Source of the DNA: Deltaproteobacteria bacterium
GTDB taxonomy: Bacteria > Myxococcota_A > UBA9160 > JAFDDA01
Length of the DNA: 38,771 bases
Assembly: GCA_019311105.1 (NCBI GenBank)
Contig: JAFDDA010000051.1
Span: forward strand, 1-38,771
Direction: 5' to 3'
The position numbers and the translations under genes are program-made. The notes below the pieces were generated by a model. It was not told where the DNA came from, searched no databases, and worked only from the letters and a program-made list of their open reading frames with translations. Shown here piece by piece: positions 32,934 to 38,771 of this stretch (within the stretch, counting starts at the first letter, position 1; the number at the start of each line of letters is the position of its first letter).

Positions 32934-33004
32934 CTGACGAAGGGGACGGTTCTCTTTGATGACGAAACCCGTTCGTCATCAAAGAGAACCGTCCCCTTCG
33001 TCAG
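32934..33004. repeat. Perfect 33-bp-arm palindrome (REP-like element)
   Basis: Bases 32934-32966 and 32972-33004 are perfect inverted copies separated by the five-base loop ACCCG. The arm contains GGGGACGGTTCTCTTTGATG. It begins three bases after the leuA stop codon and would make an exceptionally stable RNA hairpin. It carries no T run, so it need not be a classical terminator, but it could end or protect the leuA message. The core GGGGACGGTTCTCTTT resembles dispersed repeats linked to IS200-like REP transposases (RAYT) as I recall; no transposase gene is present in the window. Confidence 0.9.
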
Positions 33005-33051
33005 TGGGCTGGGGGCAACAGTCGTGAGGCCGGCGGGTCGATGGGGGGGGC

Positions 33052-33321
33052 ATGGATGTCTACACGCCCCGTCCCCGTTTTCGGCTCGTGGCTCTGCTCC
33101 TTGCTGCGGCGCTCGTTGGACCGGGGTGTCTGTTCATGACGCCTCACGGGGAGCCGGTGCTCGTCGAACGCACGACCCAGAGCGACGTCTGGGACGGGAA
33201 CGGCATGCTCGTCGAGCGCACCGCCGACGGCCGCATGTGCAAGGTTCAACTGCGCGATGAGATCGGGATCGTGGTGACGCGCTGGTTCGACTGCCAGGTG
33301 GTCCACCGCCGCCTCAACTAG
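33052..33321 (+). CDS. Small putative lipoprotein
   Basis: The product is 89 residues. A basic start (RPRFR) and a hydrophobic stretch ([12 protein letters not shown]) end in GPGC, a loose lipobox with Cys 26. The mature part is about 64 residues, with two cysteines (RMCKVQL and FDCQVV) and no known family to me. The ATG at 33052 follows a run of Gs that may serve as ribosome site. Its TAG lies in a CTAG (33318-33321) that also holds the stop of the convergent minus-strand gene. Codon use fits the neighbours. Confidence 0.65.
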   Translation: MDVYTPRPRFRLVALLLAAALVGPGCLFMTPHGEPVLVERTTQSDVWDGNGMLVERTADGRMCKVQLRDEIGIVVTRWFDCQVVHRRLN

Positions 33322-35591
33322 AGGCCATCGTCTCCGGGGGCCAACTGCCGCGCGAAGGTCTCCGGGTCTCGGGCCGGGTAGGCGCAGACGCCGTGCTCGC
33401 AGACGTAGGCGGTGGTTTCGCCCGCGATCGCGCGCTTCCCAGCGAGGATCGGAACCAGGGCCACGTGCTCCTCGACCGACCCCGCGGCGACCACCGAAAC
33501 GACGCGGTTCGGGCAGAATGTCCGACGAAGCGGCGCGAGCATCCCCTCCGCCTGCGCGTCGTCCGCTCCGCGGACGATCAGGATCTCCTTGGGCGTGTCG
33601 AGCAGGAAGTCGACGGCCAGCAGCATCTCGCCCAGGGCCGTGGGCGCAGCATCGAGTCGGGCTCGGAACGCCGACAACGCCATCAGCGCGGTCGTCCGAT
33701 AGTCGTCGCGCGTCGTCAGTTCGGCGAGGCGGAGCAGGTTCAAGATCGCGACGGAGTTGCCGGAGGGCTCCGCGCCATCGTGGTTCGGCTTTTCGCGTGC
33801 GAGCAGGGCCTCACCGTCGTCGGGCGTTCGGAAGTAGCCACCGCCGGCGGCATCGGCGTAGTGCGCGTCGAGTCGGCCTTGCAGCGCCAGAGCCTCGCTC
33901 AGCCAGCGCGGGTCGGCGTCGGCCTCGTAGAGGTCGATCAGGCCCGCGATCACGAAGGCGTGATCCTCGAGGAAGGCGCTGCCCTCGCTGCGCCCGTTGG
34001 CAAAGCTTCGGGCCAGCTGGCCTCGAGGGCGCATGCGAGAGAGGACGAAGCCCGCCGCCCGCCGCGCGGCGTCGACGTAACGGGCCTCCCCCAGGGCCAG
34101 GCTGGCCCGTGCGAAGGCCGAGATCGCGAGGCCGTTCCAGGCCGCCAGGATCTTCTCGTCGCGCAGGGGCGGGGGCCGAGAAGCGCGGGCCGCGTAGAGG
34201 GCCTCGACCGCACGTTCGAATCCTGCCGGTCGCGGCGTGCCCCGTGGCAACGCCCGGTGGAGGACGCTCCGGCCCTCCACGTGCCCACGCTGGGTAACGC
34301 CGAAGAACCGGCTCATTGCGGGGCCCGACTGGGCGCCGAGGACTCCCTCGATCTCCGCAGGGGTCCAGGTGAAGAAGCGGCCTTCCTCGCGTTCGCCGTC
34401 GGGGCCAAGGCTGTCGGCGTCGGTCGCGGAATAGAAGCCACCCTCGGGTGAGGTCATCTCGCGCAGCAGGTAGTCGAGGGTGTGCCGGGCCACGTCCGCG
34501 AAGTCGTCGCGCCCGGTCGCCTGCCAGGCTTCGACGTAGGCGAGGGTGAGGAGTGCGTTGTCGTAGAGCATCTTCTCGAAGTGCGGCACGAGCCAGCGCG
34601 TGTCGGTCGCGTAGCGGTGGAAACCACCGCCGATCGGGTCGTGCAGGCCGCCAGCGGCCATGCGCTCGAGCGTCCGCGTTGCCATCTCGAGGGCGCGGGC
34701 ATCGCCCGTGCGCCGGTGCTGCCGCAGGAGGAACCGGATGGGCAATGTCGCCGGGAACTTCGTCCGCCCACGATGGCCACCCCAGGTGTCGTCGAAGGAC
34801 GCGTCGATGGCCCGGGTCGCGCGGTCGAGCAACGACGTGTCCGGGATCGAGCTCTCCCGCGCGGTGTCGGCCGAGAGCGCCTTCGCGACGCGCGCCGACA
34901 ACGTGGCCGCGTCCCGCTCCAGGGCGGTGCGGTCCGTCGCGAACGCTTCGCTCACCTGCTCGAGCACCTGTCGGAACCCGGGCCGGTTGCGCGAACCCAC
35001 GGGCGGGAAGTAGGTCCCCCCGTAGAACGGTGCCCGGTCGGGCGTCAGGAACATGTTCAGGGGCCAACCGCCGCGGCCCTGCAACGCGTGGAGCGCCGTC
35101 ATGTAGATCGAGTCCACGTCGGGCCGGACTTCGCGGTCGACCTTCACGGCGATGAAGCGTTCGTTCAGCAGGCGCGCCGTCGCGACATCGTCGAAGGACT
35201 CCTCCTCCATGACGTGGCACCAATGGCAGGTGGAGTAGCCGATCGAAACCAGCACCGGCCGGTCGAGCCGGCGGGCGGCTTCGAAGGCCTCGTCGCCCCA
35301 GGGATACCAGTTCACCGGGTTGTGGGCGTGCTGTTGAAGGTATGGGCTTGGTTCGAGAGCGAGGCGATTCGTGTAGAGCGGGGCGCCGTCTGCTGCGCGA
35401 TGGCGGGTGCGCGGCTCCCAATCCGCGGGACGCGATGCGAGAGCACGGGACAGAGCGGCATGGGTTTCGGTCGGGAAGGCCGTCGCGCCGGGCAAGGCCT
35501 TGGGGACGCCGGCCCACGCGGTGCCCGCCCACATGCCTGCGAGCGCGATGAGCGAAGCCAGAGCCTGTCGGGTCGTCCGCGGACGTCGCAT
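33318..35591 (-). CDS. Exported DUF255 thioredoxin-fold protein (YyaL/SSP411 family)
   Basis: The product is 757 residues. A signal peptide (about residues 1-27, [17 protein letters not shown]) is followed by the DUF255 thioredoxin-like domain. It begins with [20 protein letters not shown] and has the redox-type motif [14 protein letters not shown] with Cys122 and Cys125. The remaining part is the alpha/alpha-barrel region related to N-acylglucosamine 2-epimerases ([20 protein letters not shown], then [17 protein letters not shown]). Most family members lack a signal peptide, so export is notable. The biochemical role of the family is not settled. The ATG at 35591 lies 17 bases after the stop of the ThDP enzyme gene, so they share an operon. 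Confidence 0.92.
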   Translation of the reverse strand: MRRPRTTRQALASLIALAGMWAGTAWAGVPKALPGATAFPTETHAALSRALASRPADWEPRTRHRAADGAPLYTNRLALEPSPYLQQHAHNPVNWYPWGDEAFEAARRLDRPVLVSIGYSTCHWCHVMEEESFDDVATARLLNERFIAVKVDREVRPDVDSIYMTALHALQGRGGWPLNMFLTPDRAPFYGGTYFPPVGSRNRPGFRQVLEQVSEAFATDRTALERDAATLSARVAKALSADTARESSIPDTSLLDRATRAIDASFDDTWGGHRGRTKFPATLPIRFLLRQHRRTGDARALEMATRTLERMAAGGLHDPIGGGFHRYATDTRWLVPHFEKMLYDNALLTLAYVEAWQATGRDDFADVARHTLDYLLREMTSPEGGFYSATDADSLGPDGEREEGRFFTWTPAEIEGVLGAQSGPAMSRFFGVTQRGHVEGRSVLHRALPRGTPRPAGFERAVEALYAARASRPPPLRDEKILAAWNGLAISAFARASLALGEARYVDAARRAAGFVLSRMRPRGQLARSFANGRSEGSAFLEDHAFVIAGLIDLYEADADPRWLSEALALQGRLDAHYADAAGGGYFRTPDDGEALLAREKPNHDGAEPSGNSVAILNLLRLAELTTRDDYRTTALMALSAFRARLDAAPTALGEMLLAVDFLLDTPKEILIVRGADDAQAEGMLAPLRRTFCPNRVVSVVAAGSVEEHVALVPILAGKRAIAGETTAYVCEHGVCAYPARDPETFARQLAPGDDGL

Positions 35592-35608
35592 GCGCGCGGT
35601 CCCGGGCC

Positions 35609-37159
35609 CTAGAGGACCGCTTCGATCAGCGAAGGCCCGGGCTCGGCGAGGGCCCGCTCGAGTTCGCGGACCAGGGTGTCCGCGTCCTCGGCACGGACGG
35701 CGGGGACGCCCAGCCCCTTGGAAAGCGAAACCCAGTCGAGGGGCGGCGTGGACAGGTCGGTCATGCCGCGCGCGTTGCGGCCCGGTTCGGCGACCCCCGC
35801 TCGCGCCAACTCGATCTGGAGGATCCGGTAGCTGCGGTTCGAGCAGACGATCGTGGTGACGTCGAGGCCCTCGCGCGCCTGGGTCCACAGCGCCTGGAGC
35901 GTGTACATCCCACTGCCGTCTGCCTGCAGCGCGATCACCTTGCGGTCGGGGCACGCCACCGCGGCGCCCGTGGCGCACGGGAACCCCTGGCCGATCGCTC
36001 CCCCGGTGAGGGCGAGGTAGGTGTGGGGCGGAGCGCCGGTGGACATCACGTAGTGCGGGAGGCCCGAGGTCGCGCCTTCGTCCATGATGATGGCGTTCTC
36101 GGGTTGGAGCGCGGCGATCGCTGCGCCCATGCTGCCGGGGTCGAGGGCGCCCGTCGGCCGCGCGAGGTCGGACTTCGCGGCGACGGTGCCGAAGGCCGGC
36201 GCGCCAAGGGCATCGGCCAAGGCTTCGAGGGCACCCGCCACGTCTTCGGTCGGTTCGGCCAGGGTCAGGCTCCGACAGTCCTCCGGCGCGAGGCGGCTCG
36301 GGATGTCGGGGTAGCCGAAGAAGGTCACGGGGTCGCGGCTGCCGGCGAGCACCAGAAGATCGAGGCCCTTCAAGGTCTCGGCGCCCTGCTCGGGGAAGTA
36401 GCCGATGCGCTCGACGGCGGCGCGCCCTGCACCCCGCTCGGCTCGCGCCGGAAACGTGTCGCAGAGCAGGCGCGCGCCGCAGGCCGCCGCGATGCGCGCG
36501 GCAAACCCGAGCCCCGGTTCGAGCAATCCCGAACCGCGGAGCAAGATCGCCGGCCGCTGCGCACCACGAAGGGCCCCTGCCACCGCGTCGACGGTGTCGC
36601 CCGAGGGCAGCGGGGCGGGTTGCGATGCGTCGCCCGCCACGACCCGGCCGACCTGGCCTCCGTCGGACCACTGTGCATCCGCGGGGACGATCAGCGTCGC
36701 AACACCGCCCGGTGTCGACTGTGCCGCGGCGATCGCCTCGGCGGTGTCCTGGCCGACCCGAGCCGCCTCGCCCGATGAGCGAAGCCAGCACGACACCGGC
36801 TTTGCCAGGGATTCGATGTCGGAGGTCAACGGGGCATCCGCCGCGAGGTGCCAGCTCGCGTGGTCGCCGATCACGTTCACGACGGGGGAGGGTGCGCGCC
36901 GTGCGTTGTGGAGGTTCGCGATGCCGTTCGCGAAACCCGGCCCGAGATGGAGCAGCGTCAACGCGGGCTTGCCCGTCATCCGGCCGTAGCCGTCGGCGGC
37001 GCCGGTGCAGACGCCTTCGAAGAGGCCGAGGATCCCGCGCATGCCGGGCACGCTGTCGAGAGCGGCGACCAGCGGCATCTCCGTGGTCCCCGGGTTGGCG
37101 AAACACACGTCCACGCCGGCGGCGACGGCCGTCCGGACCAGGCTCTCGGCTCCGTTCAT
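35609..37159 (-). CDS. Acetolactate-synthase-like ThDP-dependent enzyme
   Basis: The product is 516 residues of the AHAS/benzoylformate decarboxylase superfamily. The N-terminal Pyr domain starts [20 protein letters not shown], and the cofactor-activating Glu27 lies in [10 protein letters not shown] central domain follows, and the C-terminal PP domain has [13 protein letters not shown] (413-) with Asn441 27 residues after Asp414, matching the GDG-x(24-27)-N cofactor motif with Ala for the first Gly. It belongs to a widespread group usually labelled acetolactate synthase large subunit whose substrate is unproven. No small subunit (ilvN) lies nearby. It is between the DUF2007-like and DUF255 genes. 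A role in leucine supply next to leuA is possible but unproven. Confidence 0.85.
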   Translation of the reverse strand: MNGAESLVRTAVAAGVDVCFANPGTTEMPLVAALDSVPGMRGILGLFEGVCTGAADGYGRMTGKPALTLLHLGPGFANGIANLHNARRAPSPVVNVIGDHASWHLAADAPLTSDIESLAKPVSCWLRSSGEAARVGQDTAEAIAAAQSTPGGVATLIVPADAQWSDGGQVGRVVAGDASQPAPLPSGDTVDAVAGALRGAQRPAILLRGSGLLEPGLGFAARIAAACGARLLCDTFPARAERGAGRAAVERIGYFPEQGAETLKGLDLLVLAGSRDPVTFFGYPDIPSRLAPEDCRSLTLAEPTEDVAGALEALADALGAPAFGTVAAKSDLARPTGALDPGSMGAAIAALQPENAIIMDEGATSGLPHYVMSTGAPPHTYLALTGGAIGQGFPCATGAAVACPDRKVIALQADGSGMYTLQALWTQAREGLDVTTIVCSNRSYRILQIELARAGVAEPGRNARGMTDLSTPPLDWVSLSKGLGVPAVRAEDADTLVRELERALAEPGPSLIEAVL

Positions 37160-37173
37160 GAGGGCGTGGCCTT

Positions 37174-37635
37174 TCAGGCCGGCACCCAGCGGTGGCCGCA
37201 TTGGCGGCACGCGGCGCGGCGGCGGAGGAAGGGTAGGGGGACGCCGAGCACGCGCCAGCGGAAGCCACGGCCCGCTGCGCTCACGCGGGCGTCGCGGACC
37301 CGCAGCGATCCGCACGCCGGGCAACGCGTCGCCTCGAGGTCGCCGGTCACCCAGTCCTCGGACCCCGCCGCGCCGCCCCCAGGTTCGCAAGCGCCCAGCA
37401 CGCCGCGCGCTAGTTCGACCTGCCACGCCGGGACGAGCACCCGGACGCCGGAGGTCGGCGGCCACGCGAGGCCGCCCATGTGCTCGCCTTCGAGGACGCA
37501 GCGGAGACCTTCGGCCTCGAGCCGGAGCCGGGCGAGGTGGGCCTCGTGGGGCTGGTGGTAGATCGCCACGGGGACGAGCCGCTCGGCATCGGCCTGGAGG
37601 AAGGCCGCCTGGGTCTGGGTTCCGTCGAACTCCAC
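37174..37635 (-). CDS. DUF2007-like domain plus zinc ribbon protein
   Basis: The product is 153 residues from a GTG at 37635, the only start after an in-frame stop. The first half ([20 protein letters not shown], then [32 protein letters not shown]) fits DUF2007, a small domain also called putative signal-transducing protein. The second half has two cysteine pairs ([12 protein letters not shown] and ACRQCGHRW) forming a probable zinc ribbon. It is the first gene of the minus-strand operon and lies 14 bases upstream of the ThDP enzyme gene. Partner and role are unknown. Confidence 0.72.
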   Translation of the reverse strand: MEFDGTQTQAAFLQADAERLVPVAIYHQPHEAHLARLRLEAEGLRCVLEGEHMGGLAWPPTSGVRVLVPAWQVELARGVLGACEPGGGAAGSEDWVTGDLEATRCPACGSLRVRDARVSAAGRGFRWRVLGVPLPFLRRRAACRQCGHRWVPA

Positions 37636-37768
37636 CCACCCAGACTACTCCGAAAGGGCATCCCCGGGGCCCGGATCGAGGGGGCCTGGACGCACCTCAG
37701 AGGCCCGATTCGAACCGGATTCGAGCCTGGGTTCCCCTGGGGGAGAACCGGTCGTCGAAGGCGATAAC

Positions 37769-37804
37769 CCCTGGAAATTCAAACGCAAGCTGCCCTGGAA
37801 ATTC
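37769..37804. repeat. Direct repeat CCCTGGAAATTC, two copies, operator-like
   Basis: The 12-base sequence CCCTGGAAATTC occurs at 37769-37780 and again at 37793-37804, exactly 24 bases apart. The AT-rich core stands out from the GC-rich surroundings. The second copy overlaps the -35 box of the candidate hppA promoter, so a regulator binding to both copies on nearly the same DNA face is plausible. Confidence 0.6.
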
Positions 37805-37822
37805 GCTGGCAACCCGTCTAAT
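37795..37822 (+). promoter_or_regulatory. Candidate hppA promoter
   Basis: A -10 box TCTAAT (37817-37822) matches the consensus at five of six positions. A -35 box CTGGAA (37795-37800) lies 16 bases upstream and is weak (three of six). RNA would start near 37829, leaving a leader of about 124 bases before the hppA ATG. The weak -35 box inside the second direct repeat suggests control by an activator. Confidence 0.4.
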
Positions 37823-37833
37823 CTCGGCCCGCC

Positions 37834-37875
37834 CAGGCTGACCCGCCCGGGCTGACCCGGCCGGCCTGATCGGGC
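37834..37875 (+). repeat. Three 14-base tandem repeats in the hppA leader
   Basis: Three consecutive units of exactly 14 bases are CAGGCTGACCCGCC, CGGGCTGACCCGGC and CGGCCTGATCGGGC. The middle one can fold on itself (CGGG-CTGA-CCCG). They lie in the 5' untranslated region downstream of the candidate promoter. Confidence 0.6.
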
Positions 37876-37952
37876 CGCCCCCAACCGCCTCCGAACCGGA
37901 GACCTGATTCCCGACGCGGACCACCGCGCCGCGTCCCTGGAGAAGCAAACCA

Positions 37953-38771
37953 ATGCCGATTACCGAGATTTCATTCGTCGCCGCCGTGCTGGCCCTCGTG
38001 GTGGGGCTCGTGCTCTACCGCCGGGTGCTGGCTGCCCCGACCGAGAACGTCCGGGCCCAGGAGATCGCCCTGGCGATTCAAGAAGGCGCCCAGGCGTTCC
38101 TGACCCGCCAGTACCGCACGGTCGCCATCGTCGGCGTGCCGATCCTCCTCGCGGTCTATTTCCTGCTCGGCCCGTGGTACGCCGGTGGCTTCATCCTCGG
38201 CGCGGTGGCCAGTGCGGCCGCCGGCTTCATCGGCATGAACGTCTCGGTCCGCGCCAACCTGCGGGTTGCCGAGGCTGCCAAGAGCGGCTTCAGCAAGGCC
38301 TTTGGCCTCGCCTACCAGGGTGGGGCGGTGACCGGCCTCATGGTCGTCGGCTTCGGCCTCCTCTGCCTGGCGCTGGTCGTCTTCGTGATGCACTCCCAGG
38401 GCTACGACAAGCCCGACGCCCTCGTCGGCCTTGCCTTCGGTGGCTCCCTGATCTCGGTCTTCGCCCGCCTCGGCGGCGGCATCTTCACCAAGGGCGCCGA
38501 CGTTGGCGCCGACCTCGTCGGCAAGGTCGAAGCGAACATCCCCGAGGATGACCCGCGCAACCCCGCGGTGATCGCCGACAACGTGGGCGACAACGTCGGC
38601 GACTGTGCCGGCATGGCCGCCGACCTCTTCGAGACCTACGCGGTGACGGCGGCCGCCGTGATGCTGCTCTCGCACATCATCCTCCCGGGCAACCAAGACT
38701 TCTTCCTCTACCCGCTGGCCGTCGGTGCCGTCTCGATCATCGGGTCGCTGATCGCCATCCCCTTCGTGCGG
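37953..38771 (+). CDS. hppA: Membrane-bound pyrophosphatase (ion pump), N-terminal part
   Basis: The frame runs from the ATG at 37953 to the end of the window (273 codons, no stop), out of about 680-720 usual. The product hydrolyses pyrophosphate to pump protons or sodium across the inner membrane. Several membrane spans are visible. The substrate signature [20 protein letters not shown] and the second one, [20 protein letters not shown], with the acidic residues that bind Mg-pyrophosphate, make the family certain. The residues that decide potassium dependence and ion type lie beyond the window. GGAG precedes the start. Confidence 0.96.
   Translation, partial: MPITEISFVAAVLALVVGLVLYRRVLAAPTENVRAQEIALAIQEGAQAFLTRQYRTVAIVGVPILLAVYFLLGPWYAGGFILGAVASAAAGFIGMNVSVRANLRVAEAAKSGFSKAFGLAYQGGAVTGLMVVGFGLLCLALVVFVMHSQGYDKPDALVGLAFGGSLISVFARLGGGIFTKGADVGADLVGKVEANIPEDDPRNPAVIADNVGDNVGDCAGMAADLFETYAVTAAAVMLLSHIILPGNQDFFLYPLAVGAVSIIGSLIAIPFVR

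Larger units (their letters stand above)
37636..37952. other. Divergent intergenic region between the DUF2007-like gene and hppA
   Basis: This 317-base stretch has no gene that I can support. It holds the promoters of both divergent units. Visible elements are a GGTTC-type imperfect hairpin near 37730-37752, the direct repeats at 37769-37804, a candidate promoter at 37795-37822 and the 14-base tandem repeats at 37834-37875. Confidence 0.6.

Noticed and set aside
33005-33051. Remnant of a LeuA C-terminal domain behind the palindrome
   Set aside because: The 47 bases and the following small gene show no LeuA-like residues in any frame.
33393-34451. 352-codon plus-strand open frame within the DUF255 gene
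   Set aside because: Antisense shadow; the minus frame encodes a clear family member.

Overview
The window is a dense, GC-rich (about two thirds G+C by eye) bacterial chromosomal segment. Genes abut or overlap by 1 to 4 bases, and many starts are GTG or TTG. Gram-negative markers include lipoprotein-like signals, a SPOR protein and an FtsB-like protein. The gene order pyrR-pyrB-pyrC-carA-carB, the membrane pyrophosphatase and a UDP-glucuronate decarboxylase suggest a deltaproteobacterial-grade lineage (Myxococcota, Desulfobacterota or Binatota type, perhaps an uncultured one). That placement is an inference from gene content, not a phylogeny.

Bases 1-13717 hold the fused str/S10/spc/alpha ribosomal supercluster: tuf (3' end), rpsJ, rplD, rplW, rplB, rpsS, rplV, rpsC, rplP, rpmC, rpsQ, rplN, rplE, rpsH, rplF, rplR, rpsE, rpmD, rplO, secY, adk, map, rpmJ, rpsM, rpsK, rpsD, rpoA and rplQ. 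Four genes usual in this order are absent: rplC (L3), rplX (L24), rpsN (S14) and infA. The junctions where they would lie are tight and intact.

Bases 13727-20564 carry a thioredoxin-like membrane protein, an FtsB/DivIC-like protein, argS, a SPOR protein, a UDP-glucuronate decarboxylase, lepA and lepB. From argS onward the starts and stops mostly overlap. Bases 20590-27974 are a complete operon for the first pyrimidine steps (pyrR, pyrB, pyrC, carA, carB), with a good sigma70-type promoter in front. Two small exported proteins of unknown function and recG follow, up to 31299.

The most interesting part is 31296-33004. It begins with a 164-bp imperfect palindrome with 23-bp perfect ends bounded by CTAG, which overlaps the recG stop codon. 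Next come a previously unlabelled 28-residue leader peptide with seven leucines and three mutually exclusive RNA helices (31558-31672), a textbook ribosome-mediated leucine attenuator. Behind it is a short-form leuA that lacks the usual C-terminal regulatory domain. A perfect 33-bp-arm palindrome of REP type starts three bases after the leuA stop. Thus control by leucine may have moved from the enzyme to the transcript.

A small lipoprotein-like gene (33052-33321) converges on a minus-strand three-gene operon (37635 down to 33318): a DUF2007-like/zinc-ribbon protein, an acetolactate-synthase-like ThDP enzyme and an exported DUF255 thioredoxin-fold protein. After a 317-bp divergent intergenic region with direct and tandem repeats, the membrane-bound pyrophosphatase gene hppA starts at 37953 and runs off the end.
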